Of a DNA stretch of 64,000 nucleotides, positions 11,756 through 22,919 are shown in pieces; position 1 is the first letter of the stretch; every line of letters begins with the position of its first letter. The notes below the pieces were generated by a model. That model saw only the letters and a list, made by a program, of their open reading frames with translations. It made no database searches and was not told where the DNA came from. Both the position numbers and the translations under genes were made by a program. This DNA is from Saururus chinensis (lineage: Eukaryota > Streptophyta > Magnoliopsida > Piperales > Saururaceae), in the NCBI GenBank assembly GCA_035235625.1, contig CP141149.1, forward strand, positions 36,635,753-36,699,752. The letters are read 5' to 3'.

Positions 11756-14700
11756 ATGGCAAGTCGTATGCCCTCCCACCAGCTGAGCGGTGGCCTCTAC
11801 GTCTCTGGCCGCCCCGAGCAGCACAAAGAGCGCCAGCCAACCATGGGCTCCCGCTCCGTGCCCTACACGGGCGGCGACGTTAAAAAATCCGGTGAGCTCG
11901 GCAAAATGTTTGACATCCCCTTGGCGGATCCATCCTCCAAAGCCTCCCGCCCTCCCCACTCTTCCTCCTCCCATAACAGCGGTTCCCTCCGATCCGCTTC
12001 TAGCTCTGGGCCCCTTCCCAAGTCCTCCAACTCTGGGCCCGTCCCCAAGAAATCCTCCGGCCCCCTTTCCCTCCAGCCCACCGGACTCATCACTTCCGGA
12101 CCCACCTCCTCCTCATCCTCCTCTGGCCCTCGCCGGAGCGGCCAGCTGGAGCCTTCCTCCTCCGCCAAGCCCCACGGCACTTCCTCCTATGGTGCCTCGG
12201 TTACCCATGTCGTGGAAGATGTCAAGTTTGGGTTCTACATCTCCCGCCCCGTGCTTTGGGTCTCTCTAGTGCTCTTCGCCATTGGACTCTTAGTTGGTGT
12301 CTTCATGATGGTCACCGTGAAAAAACCCCTCATTCTTATCGTCGTCGTTGCAGTGCTAGTGTTCCTGCTGGTTTTAGTTGCTTGGCATTTTGTTTTCGGA
12401 AGACAAGGGTTGCTTAGATTCTTGAGGCGCTATCCAGACGCAGAACTCAGGGGTGCTAGGGACGGGCAGTACATCAAGGTCACAGGGGTATTTCCCTTTA
12501 TCGCCTTTTCATATTTTTCTCTACTTCTTCCTCTCGTTCATCCAAATGTGTTTTATGCTCTAGGATTGCTGTTTTTGTTTCACAGACAGATCATTGTTCC
12601 CCCCGAGCTGTTGTGCTGGGCAGTTGGTATTCTTGACAAGTATCCGTTGTTATAGAGCAGTGGGCTTTATTATGCTTCTTAGATCTTAGGGGTCTTAAAA
12701 GGCGAGGAAATTGAGCTATTATATAGTTTGATATTTGGAGTTGACTATCTAGGAAAATGACTATGAGTTCGAACTATATATAACTGCACACAGCACATGA
12801 AAATGGGGTGAGTATGATGCAAACCTGTAGTGTTTGTTATGCTTATGTGCTCAATAGTAAAGACAAATGCTAATTGCCATGTAGTGTAACTGCTGGGCAA
12901 TAACTTCAACGCTAGAGCTTTTGATAATAGTTTCTCTTATAAAACTTAAGAAAGTTTTTTAAAAAATCTACTGACATTTGCTTGGAGATTCAAGCAGATG
13001 TTTACGTCACAGGTTGACATGTTTAGATTACCCTAGCTAATCTGAACCCATTTTTAAACAATTTTAGACTAAGTGGACTAGGTACATGAAAACAGGTGGA
13101 TTATATACACAAGAAAGTGCTAAAACATAAAAGTATAGCAAGCAGCTTTTCCTATGGGAAATTTGGCAGTTAAAGATGCAAAAACCTTTTGAACATGTGT
13201 CATGCATCATGTGAGTAGCACTAAGAAGTCCTTGGTAATTTAAAAGAAATTGAGGGTTGCAAAAAGGAAAAGGTGTTGGATTGAGGGTGTTTGCTAGTTG
13301 TGAAGTGAGCCATTCATTCCTAAGGTATGACAGAAGTTAGATATGTAAGGGGATATTAAATAATTAGTGGCAGAGATCAAAGAATAATGAATTTTATAAA
13401 AGGATGTATAGTAGGCAAGGTACTTTCTGTAGGGATTTTGGAGATGCATTTGTTGACTGCAACAATTGCTCAGAACACACTGCTATGAGGAAAAATTATT
13501 TTCCTACTCCTAATGGGTAGAAGTAGACAATCAAGTTGATGATGTTTTTATACCTTTCATGTGAGCACAATAGAAGTAAAGTCCCTTTCCCTTTGGCACA
13601 TCAATACCTTATGATTTACTATAAATTGCCCTTATTAGCGCTGCAAAGTGTGGATAATTTTAGTCTGAGATAGTTTTGGAATTCATGTGAGGACTAATCC
13701 TTAGTGCTCTACCTTTTAAAAGTATTTTTTCCACCTATTAGTGAAGGAAGAGTTCTTTTGACTAAATTCATTTGATTGGATGTAATAACTAGCAAGTTTT
13801 CTGCCCTTTCCAACTCTCCAATATTAAAACCATCTTGCACAAAGGTAGATCTACACACGAAATCTTCTACTCTAAGACATAATCTATATCTTGTTCAGTT
13901 CAGAAGAATTTGCACCACATTTGACTTGGTCAGGTAAAAGTTACAATATTCACATTGTCTGCATTGTGCTCGGTCTTGTAAAATGCACTTGCATGGAGAA
14001 TTTTCCTAGAATGTTCTACAATTTCTGTCATCCTTTCTTATATGGCATGTTGTAAGCTTGTAAGAGAATTTTACATCTCTCTCTCTCTTCGGGGTGTTAA
14101 CAAGCTTGGCTTGAACCGGGCTCAACTTGAATAGACATGAGTTGAGTTCGGGCATGTGTTTGCTAGGATCGAATGAAGCTTGCAGTCGGCTCAGACTCAA
14201 ATGTAATTATGAAATTATATATGAGTGATGTATATACAAAAAAAATAATATTTATATTCACAATTATTAATTTAAATAAACATTTATAGCATATTTATGA
14301 GACAAATATATATCACATATATGTGTACAATATATCCTTATTTTTTAATTGTAATTGATGTATAATTTCTATGTATTGGCATATATCACATATGATATAT
14401 GTTTTTAAAAAGTAAAAATTTTGAATGCACTAATATATATATATATATATATTTATATATATTACATCAATTACAATTAACACATCTTATGTATATTGAA
14501 ATTCACATATATCATAGAAATAGAACTAAATAAAATATGTACACATCTAAATATATATTAATTTCAATGTGATATCACTCTAACATACCTAAGAACTCTT
14601 CCAAAGTTTGAAATAAAACTTGAGGAGATGAACTAACCCCAAAACAAGATTTATGTATAAAGAATGGACAACATTAGCTATACACTACCTTATTTATTTC

Positions 14701-15687
14701 CCAATTTATATGGAATGTCCATAGAGCATATTCAATTATTTAGAATTGGAAGTGAAGAATTCACTTTGATGCTGGCATTGGAGTACTTGAGTGCAACAAA
14801 CTTCTTAATACCTCATAGGTAGGCTGAATCCTTAGCATCTAAGGAGTGAAAATCCAAAATAATTGCACAAACAATGCGACCAGAGTGGTCCCTAGTGACA
14901 ACACGAGTATCATATACACTTTTTGCCAATTGTTTTCCTGTAATATTTCATTGACTAGTTGCGGCCACTCTATGGGAATGTTGTTTTGGTGCATTGACCA
15001 TTCTCAATTTTTTTTATTATACTCATATAGGTGAATTGCTCTTACACTCCTTTATGTTTTAAAAGTTGCACAAACAACCCCTGTTGTTAACAAAATTGTT
15101 AGTAGTTATTTTCAAGTGACAAAAATATCCATTTTCACGTAACCACTAAGGGGGTTGTAGGGGTATGCGACCAATGGGGAGCGTGACAAACACACCCCCT
15201 GGTCCACCCATTTCCAGGGCATGCACCCATTTGTACTGGCTCCTGTAATGGTTAAATGGATAAGGGTATTGTTGTCATTTGAAAATAAATACTAACACTT
15301 TTATTGATTACAAGGAGTGCATGTGTAGTTTTTGAAATGTGTGGGGGTGTAGGTGCCATTTAGGCAAAGGTTAGGGGTGTATGTGCAATTTACCCTATTT
15401 ATATTGACTCATTTTAGCATTTTAGATTTAGATATATTTCACTATTTTTTTGGGGTTCAAGCTAAGTTCGAGCATGGGCTCCTTGTTCACTTAATAAGGC
15501 TCAAACAAAAGCTCTGGATTTTCACTTCAAGCTGAGCTTGAGTTAGAAGGTTTGAGCTCAAACGAGCTTGGACACGAGCAAGCCCAATATTCGGCTCGGG
15601 TTAGCTTATTAACACCACAGTCACGAAGTTTCATTTTCGGTGGAGGTTCATTACGGGTTCTTTTTATTTTGTTGTGGAAAAATTTTG

Positions 15688-15734
<47 letters not shown>

Positions 15735-15943
15735 TCCCGTTTATATGAGCCTGAGCTCATATATCTCTATGTGAGCCCGGGCTCTATGGGCTGTTGGATT
15801 TACATATGGCAGCCCATATTACTCATGGGTTTATAATACTCATAAAACCCATGAATATTATGAGCCATCGGATGTAAATCCGACGGCCCATAGAGCCCGG
15901 GCTCACATAGGCATATATGAGCCTGGGCTCATATAAACTTTTT

Positions 15944-16010
<67 letters not shown>

Positions 16011-18689
16011 CCTCACTATAACGATGTCAACATCGAGCAGTGTATAAGTATGAGAAGCTAATTCATGCAATTTAACAAGGAGAGTCAAAAGGCTTCAAAC
16101 AACAAATGCTAAAATTAAACTACTGTTTTCTCAGTGCTCTATTTATCAATCATTAATCCATCAATTTATTGGATTCTGAATAGTCCAGTGTTCACATCGA
16201 TTTAACCTATTGGATGACAGATTGATAGACCATAAAGTTTTACAATAGACACATACTGGAAAATCTGCCAGAGACCATTGAAAAGCAAAAATAACATGTT
16301 TTATACGCGAAAAGGTAGCAAGAAGAGAAAATTTCTTCTCTACCATTCGTCTAGAATATACATAAGTTTAGTAGAGCAAAATATTCAATGGGTTTGTTTT
16401 TATTTCGTAAACCAAAATTAGCATATACTACATGCCAAAAGATAACAACACGAGAAGCTTCATCCTGGGTCATCCTTCAGAAAATAAATTCAGTTGAGCA
16501 GAAAATTCAACAAGCTTTTGGAAACACCAATGACCATACATAATCCAAACAAAGGAGAGCATATAGAGTTTCTTTGAGGGAATCTGAAGCAGAATGCAGG
16601 ATGGAGCAGAGAAGAGGGAGGACCAGACCATGGGATCTTACATCCGAAGTTACTAGTGAGGGGCAGCACGCCAGCATGATGGAGCCATGATCTCTGCTGG
16701 TCGTGGCAAGTGTTATCACACCAGTGGCTCACGGTGGCAACCAGCAATAGGAGGGAGGGAGGGACCAGCTGAGGGAGCTGGTCTGTGACTCTGGTTTCCG
16801 GTCAGATGGTCTCTGCCTCTCTGCTGGAACTGGAATAGAAGAGAAGCTTTGCCCCCCTAAATGTCTTCAACCAACGAAAAAACCCTGTAATCCACAGCCC
16901 AGACTGAAATAAACACAGAAAACCTGAAGATAACGAAATATCACAAAAAAATTTCATTTTGCAAAATTTCCCAAAATATTCAAAATTTAACCCTGTTGTG
17001 CGGTTTATGCTCAAAGGCAAAAAAACGAAATTTCGCAAAATTTGTGAATATGGTCAATACCCCTACTCTCTCCCTCCCTCCCTTCTCACAACCTTCAAAT
17101 TAGGATAATTACTTAGTGAGCCCAAGTTGATGAGCTGGCTGGATACACTTGTACTATTTAGTGATCTTGATGGTCGTAAAACTTTATTTGGGATTTCTCT
17201 TAGGTGGTGATGCAGATGTGCATGCCTTCATGCAGGTTGTCACATGTGGTAGCATCCCACTTGAATCATCTTTTCAGCAAATTCCGAGGTGCATATACGT
17301 ATGTACTGAATTGCAAGAGTACAAAGGATTGACTGGAACGTCTGCAAACCCTGATCATCATCGCTTCACTTGGGGATTGAGACATGCTGAGGTCAGCCTC
17401 TTCTACAATTATTGTTGTTATTTTTATTATTAATATTGTTGTTGTTGTTATTATTATCATCATCATCATCATTAATATTATTATCACGATCACTATTATT
17501 ATGGTTGTTATTTTTATTATTATTATTAGTGGTGGTGGTGTATGCAGATGAGAGGTGACCTATAAATGAAAATGAAATTGATGGCCAAGATCTGACATGC
17601 TGTCATGATAGTATGGTTAGAATCCACAATAAGAAATAAATATGGCTATTGAAACGATATTGTCTTTAAAGTGCTAGCGAAAGCTTTTCCAGAGCAGATG
17701 ATGGGAATAGCTCATAGGGTGATGGATCTCTTGCACATGTTAAATTGGTCGCGCATGCAAGAACATTAAAAGATGTTGCCCTGATTGCTACAGAAAAGCT
17801 CTTCATGCTAGGTTTTCTCACCTTTACATGTTAGATGGTAAAACAGTGATACATATTTTTGGATGGTAACTCATCTACTTACATCCTGTCAGAGGCATGT
17901 GTCGGATTTCTACATATCAGACTTTCAATCAGGATTAAGAGCCCTGGTAAAGGCTGGCTATGGGGCCAAAGTTGCAACTTTTGTCAAACCAGCAACTGTT
18001 GTTGACATAACAAAAGAAAACAGAGAATTATCTCCAAGCTTTCTTCACTGGTTGGCAAAGCATAACCTTTCTGGTGATCACCGTGTAATGCGCCTGAAAG
18101 AAGGGTAAGTCTACGGAGATATTAGCAATGAAAGTTCTTTTTTGAACAAATGGCATATTATACACTGCATTAACTACTGGGGATGATCTTCATGAAACAG
18201 CCAAATGCTGTTTAACATGTTGGCTTACACTTAACAATGAATTATATAGTTTCATATAATCTATTTTTTAAATGTAGCGATTGAATAGTCCTTAGCTGAT
18301 CTTCATGAAACAGCCAAATGCTGTTTAACATTTTGTCTTACACTTAACAATTATATAGTTTCATATAATCTATTTTTTAAACGCAGCTATGAGTAGTCTC
18401 CTTGACTGTGATGTTAATATTAGAGTGGAAACTTTCCTTTACTTTGTGGTATTTTCAGAATGTGTTTGACGTGATTGTCTGTTTTTTACATTTCAGGTTC
18501 ATTAAAGAGGGAAACACAGTGAGTGTAATGGGGGTTGTACAGCGGCATGATAATGTGCTGATGATTGTTCCACCTCATGAACCAGTCTCCACCGGCTGCC
18601 AATGGGCGACCTGCCTGTTTCCTACTTATCTTAAAGGCCTAATAATGATGTGTGACGAAACTCAAAATGCTGATGTAATTCCAGTGTAA
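11756..18689 (+). CDS. SHOU4L: SHOU4/SHOU4L-like membrane protein (regulator of cellulose synthase trafficking)
   Basis: Four exons: 11756-12487, 17236-17391, 17893-18104 and 18497-18689 (stop TAA). All introns are GT-AG and the joined frame is continuous, giving 430 residues. The N-terminus has the family signature SHQLSGGLYVSGRPEQ and YTGGDVKKSGELGKMFDIP. A Ser/Pro/Gly-rich, probably disordered cytosolic stretch follows to about residue 155. Two hydrophobic segments lie at about 166-187 and 191-212. The conserved C-terminal domain includes RYPDAELR, VTCGSIPLESSFQ, FTWGLRHAE, DFYISDFQSGLRALVK, VMRLKEG, VSVMGVVQRHDNVLMIVPP and ADVIPV at the end. Arabidopsis SHOU4 and SHOU4L, about 470 residues as I recall, bind cellulose synthases and limit their exocytosis to the plasma membrane; transfer of that role here is by homology. 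The disordered linker is shorter than in Arabidopsis. The ATG at 11756 is chosen because it starts the conserved N-terminus. Databases often call this family ubiquitin-specific protease C19-related, but no protease Cys or His box is visible. Confidence 0.9.
14091..15616. mobile_element. hAT-like non-autonomous element in intron 1
   Basis: The left end GGGGTGTTAACAAGCTTGGC and the complement of the right end GGTGTTAATAAGCTAACCCG form terminal inverted repeats. They are followed by subterminal words such as CTTGAACCGGGCTCAA and AAACGAGCTTGGACACGAGC. The same ends occur at 62204-62824. The interior is AT-rich and non-coding and is interrupted by a MULE-like MITE. I could not find an 8-bp target duplication. 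Confidence 0.65.
15030..15394. mobile_element. MULE-like MITE nested in the hAT-like element
   Basis: The left end GGTGAATTGCTCTTACAC and the complement of the right end GGTAAATTGCACATACACC give terminal inverted repeats of about 27 bp with mismatches. The interior is non-coding. This end sequence resembles widespread plant Mutator-type MITEs. The 9-bp flanks (ACTCATATA and CTATTTATA) match only partly, so the target duplication is decayed or the edge is off by a base or two. Confidence 0.6.
15691..15731. repeat. (TA)n microsatellite
   Basis: A 41-bp uninterrupted TA run on the left side of the foldback element. Confidence 0.95.
15732..15945. mobile_element. Foldback element flanked by TA microsatellites (Micron-like)
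   Basis: Two arms of about 100 bp (about 15741-15835 and 15836-15935) are inverted copies that match at most positions. Shared words include TTTATATGAGCC, GTGAGCCCGGGCTCTATGGGC, GGATTTACAT and CATGGGTTT. The unit is bounded on both sides by long TA runs. That architecture recalls the Micron MITEs of rice, which insert into TA microsatellites. The family identity is an inference. Confidence 0.75.
15946..16006. repeat. (TA)n microsatellite
   Basis: A 61-bp TA run on the right side of the foldback element. Confidence 0.95.
17405..17540. repeat. Imperfect trinucleotide repeat in intron 2 of the SHOU4-like gene
   Basis: A mixture of ATT, GTT, ATC and finally GGT triplets starts about 15 bp after the exon 2 donor site. 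Confidence 0.9.
18185..18404 (+). repeat. Tandem duplication of about 113 bp in intron 3 of the SHOU4-like gene
   Basis: The unit starting GATCTTCATGAAACAGCC at 18185 repeats at 18298 with few changes (shared CTTACACTTAACAA and TTTCATATAATCTATTTTTTAAA). Each copy ends with an acceptor-like AG (aaatgtag and aacgcag) upstream of the real exon 4 acceptor at 18496. Confidence 0.85.
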
Positions 18690-19330
18690 ATATATGGCAA
18701 TGCCATATCTATGATCTAGTTTAATGCTATCCAAAGTAAATTCAGTATATTAAGATTGGATGGTAAAGATGTATATCAGTGGTGTCCTTAGCCTCGTTTT
18801 AATACTGCTGCTACAAATAAATTTTGCTCCGGTTGAAGAGTATTAGGCTTGAGGAACTGCAAAACAGAACTACAGGATTTCCTGTAAATAATTGGCGTTT
18901 TAAAAATGACTACACCGAGAGGGGTGCAAGGCAAAGAAGGATCAACTCTAGTCTTCAGGGAGTAGATTTGGTATTCTGCAGTTATGCGCATGTTTAATTT
19001 ACTTGTTCAAGTTTGGTATACATGTACAAAAGATCAGAGAGGTCTCTATCTAATTGTGTATTTAAGTTATGGAACGAATTACTTAAGGATGAGAAGTTTC
19101 CTGCTCCCAAGGTATATCCGGCTCATCCCAATTTGGTGATGTCAGTAACTTAAAATCTTATGTTTCTCTTTTATGTATCTTCGAGATACCCACCCCTCTA
19201 AACCCCAATAAACTTACTTACCCCATTGCACTATAACCCACTTGAATCCCCTACCTTGCTAGTTTTCACCAGAGCCCTCACCGGTGGCCACTAGAGACCT
19301 CGTCATAGCCTCCACTTGAGACCTGGTTGG
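18690..19330 (+). other. 3' flank of the SHOU4-like gene
   Basis: The sequence is non-coding. An AATAAA hexamer at 18816-18821, about 130 bp after the stop codon, is a possible polyadenylation signal. I see nothing else between here and the degenerate repeats that follow. Confidence 0.4.
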
Positions 19331-19850
19331 AGCCCTTTTTGGAGTAATGTTTATGGAGATTTTGGCAGGGGAATCCCTTACCAGATACAAATGGACGTCC
19401 CATCTAATTGTGTAGGGTTTTGTAAGGGGTGCCTCCCACTAGAACCAAGGTGGTAACGGTTATGGAGTTTTTTTGGCTTGGGGAGCCTAGACTCCCTTTC
19501 TTCCCCATTTAATTGTGTAGCTTTATCCGGGAGGGGGGGGGGGGGGGGAGACTTAGAAGTTCCCGTGTGATTGTAGAAAATTTTGCAGGTCCCCCTTGGC
19601 AGAACACCAGGTAGTAAAGTTTTTTGAGATTTTTGGCAGGGAGCTCAAATATAAATGAATTAGACAGGGACATAGAGTCCCGGTCTGATTATGCATGGTT
19701 TTGCAGGGGAACCTAAGCGAATTTTTGTGTGGGGAGAGCCCCCCATCGGATACAAATGAATGAGACAAGGACGTAGCCTTGATCTAATTGCACAGGTTTT
19801 TTGCGAGGGGTTCCTCCCCAAGAGCCTAGGCAATAATATTTTTGGAAAAA
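19330..19850. repeat. Degenerate tandem repeat of about 100-110 bp
   Basis: Recurring words appear in a constant order about every 100-110 bp: TTTTGGCAGGGRA, a run reading AGACTCCC or AGAGTCCC, TACAAATGRA, TCTAATTGTGTAGG or TGATTATGCATGG, and GGTAGTAA or GGTAACG. About four or five diverged units are visible. A 16-base G run interrupts them at 19533-19548. I do not recognise the family. Confidence 0.5.
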
Positions 19851-20193
19851 TCAAATCATGCTTGGGGGTGTGCCTCCCTTTACTTTCTCTCTTGGGGGTG
19901 GACAACAAACTCGGGTGGGAAACTTTCCATCCATTACCTAAAGAGGAAAGTCTTTTTTGTTTATTTTTGGAAGGAGAAAATAGTCCTTTTTACTAATGGT
20001 GTTTTAGTAACAATTTTCCAACCATGCAAATGAAAGTTATATACTCTCTTGCCTTATATAAATAACACCTTTTGATAATAGTTATATTACTTAAAAAGAG
20101 GGAAGCCTATTTTTTTTTCTTTTTTTCATAGAAAAAGAAACTAAATTTATTCTTCACTTCACTACAAGCCTTATAAATTTGGCAAAATAGAAT
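19850..20193. other. Spacer before the LTR cluster
   Basis: T-rich non-coding sequence with no feature I can support. Confidence 0.4.
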
Positions 20194-21224
20194 TGTAATG
20201 TTTGAGAATTTTTTAGATTCCCGAAGTCGACCACGTGGAAATTAGGGTGTTGGATCCTTTGACCTTCTTGTGGAGATAACTTGATCATTAGTTGGAATTG
20301 GTGGCTAAGACCAATATGAATGGAAATTAGACAGGAAGAGCTTCGAAATGCCACTAATAATGCTTGAATCGAAGTTCGGATGAGAGAGATATGACTATTC
20401 ACAGTTGAATGTAATGCGCCAAGCCCGTTTACCCAAATTGGATGTGTGAATTGTTCGTTTAAGTTACTATAAGGGGTTGATAAATTAAAGTGACTAAAAT
20501 TAATTTTTGGGGCCCAATTTGTAATGCCCGAGATTTTTCATATATTTTTCTTAAAAATTTACTGAAATTTTTTGCAATATAACGTCTGTAAATCGGAGTA
20601 AAAATGACGAAATCAAAACCTAATAAAACAATTTATAATTTAAAACACTAAACATCAATTTTCCATCTAAATATTTTCATCATACGGTCAAACATCGTAC
20701 GGCCAAAGCAAATATCCTCAGACGCTACTCGAAAACACATGTATGACTAAATTACCATGATCATGGATTTTTAAATACAAATAACTCCTAGGCGTCCCCG
20801 AGTACAAGTCCCATAAACAGCCTACTATCTAATCCAAATTAAAAGTCCAGAAGATATAAACACTTAAATCTCATCTCACCAAATACATCAGATCGTGACA
20901 CCAAATATACTCACATTGAGTCAAGGTTAAACCTGAGTCAAAAGGAGAAACAATCCACTGCAGAATCAAGCATCCATCTCTAGGAGCTCTCCAACACAAC
21001 TTGCAAAAGTCTCCCAAACAACGGGGCTAAAAAAGTAGGGTGAGTATTTTCATACTCAGTAGGGGAATCTAAACAATGAACTCAATAAGTTCATAAAATA
21101 CATGCGTTTATGCAACTTAAACATGAAGCAGCCAACGTAATATAATTATAAACATATGCATAAAATCATGCATAACACACTAATGAAAGCAAACTTACAC
21201 AAACACCCTTAATCAGGGTCTTAC

Positions 21225-21790
21225 AACTTACTCGTACCATCGTACGCATACTCAATACCTTTTACATACTTGTACGACCTTATTCGTACAATCTTACACT
21301 TACAACACACACATTCGTACGACCTTATTCGTACGAACTTACCTGTATGACCTTAATCGTACAATCTTACTCAGAATCTGAAGCATACAACATACTCTCA
21401 CTATCGTACACATACTACCGACAACTGAAGCTGATTACAATTAACAAACTCCAACGTCGGAAAGGAAGGGAATGCCACAAGGGCGTCAACTTAACCTTCG
21501 GGGAACAACTAGACGCCATGGACTTTTCCGAAGGCAAGGCACACCTATTCTCATGGGGCACATGATCAAACAGGTAAGAGTAGATCCATGATACTGCTTA
21601 CCTGAGCGCGCAAATACCCACTCTTTGGGGCCATACAGTTCCAACAAGGGCCATACAGTGCCAACTAAGGGCGAAAAACATACAGTGCCACTCTAGGGCA
21701 GTAATCTTACAATGCCACTCTTGGGCAGAACATACAGTGCCATCTAGGCAGAAACATACAGAGCCCATGAAAGGTAGAAACTTACAGCGC
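21225..21790. repeat. Two short tandem arrays in LTR C
   Basis: At 21225-21370 units around CGTACGACCTTATTCGTAC repeat. At 21630-21790 units around ACATACAGTGCCA...AGGGCAGAA repeat about every 28-35 bp. Confidence 0.8.
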
Positions 21791-22919
21791 TCTCAATAGA
21801 GCATCAAACGTCTGGGCTTAATACAGTACATACCAAATCAAAACATACAACGCTCTCAACAGAGCATCAGACGTCTGGTGCACTATATAACACAGACAAC
21901 ATCTCGCAGGAATAACCACCATGGCAAGACAAGAAATGCTCAACCGATTCATTATCGGCTAGCCCAAACACGGAACTTAATCCGTTAAACCCTTAGGTCT
22001 CAAACTCACAATGCTATTATTAGCTTTCTCATAATTCAAGTTTGAATTAAGTAAGTTATGCGGTACAATTATGCCAAACTGACTCACAGTCCTTAACTAA
22101 TCAAACCGAAGCTGAGCCCGATCGAAACCCTAGTTCATCGGGGCAGCAGACTTCACTTACCTATCCAAGTCACAACATGGCTCACCGTACACAGATCCTT
22201 ACGTAATCATACATTCTCTGTCATCTACCTTACGATCAGACATCTTACTTACATCGTCAAACTGAGCTCTTCACAGTAGATCCCCTGTTATGACCCTCTT
22301 ACTTAATACCTTATTTATTATTTTTACTTTTCTCTTCATAATATGTACGTTATGCTTGTACAATTATGCACGCTCTTACTATCTAACAAACCCTCATAAG
22401 GCTCAAAGCCTAAGTCCTCTTACTTACAGAAACTAACCCCTGACTTTGCTCCACATCAAACCAATCCAATCCGCTCCATTCTTCGTCTATCATACTTACC
22501 TTTGTTGTCTTCTATCACACGCTTACCCATCCACATCTGAATCCATACCAAAAACCTTACCACTTCTTACCGTCCATTGCCCATACCTCTGCCCTCACAC
22601 AGTCCACGCACATAACTAACCCACAATCGCTAGTCATCACTAGTGTGTCCATAAAACACATACATAGCATACTTACATATTTGCTAGCCATCGCTAGCGC
22701 ATACATATTCACATCCATAGAACGTACATACAACTCATACATATTAATCATACTTAGCACACATATTACACATACATCAACCATGCTTACAGCTCATATG
22801 CATGTCATATGTATCTAAACATACCATATACTCATATGCACATCATGCAATCCTAGCATGCTACTACTCATTCAAGCATGCTATCATAAAATTACGAGTT
22901 CAAAGCTCCCCTACCTCGC

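Larger units (their letters stand above)
12488..17235 (+). other. Intron 1 of the SHOU4-like gene (4.7 kb, transposon-filled)
   Basis: The phase-0 intron has donor GGG|gtattt and acceptor atgcag|GTT. It separates the membrane-anchor exon from the C-terminal domain. From 12656 to 14090 I see no identifiable repeat. After that come the hAT-like, MULE-like and foldback elements listed separately. Minus-strand open frames at 16490-17038 match nothing I know. Confidence 0.85.

Noticed and set aside
11790-12269. Overlapping frames within SHOU4-like exon 1 on both strands
   Set aside because: They are shadows of the real frame, caused by the GC- and Ser/Pro-rich linker.
12488-12655. Continuation of the exon 1 open frame to 12655
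   Set aside because: The family pattern VTG followed by VVTCG fits splicing at 12488 to 17236 exactly. The read-through part is intronic.
15527-15836. Open frames over 15527-15836
   Set aside because: They are translations of the TA microsatellite and the foldback arm (runs of Tyr-Ile).
19533-19548. G run as a G-quadruplex or regulatory site
   Set aside because: A single 16-base homopolymer may be polymorphic or a sequencing artefact, and there is no further support.
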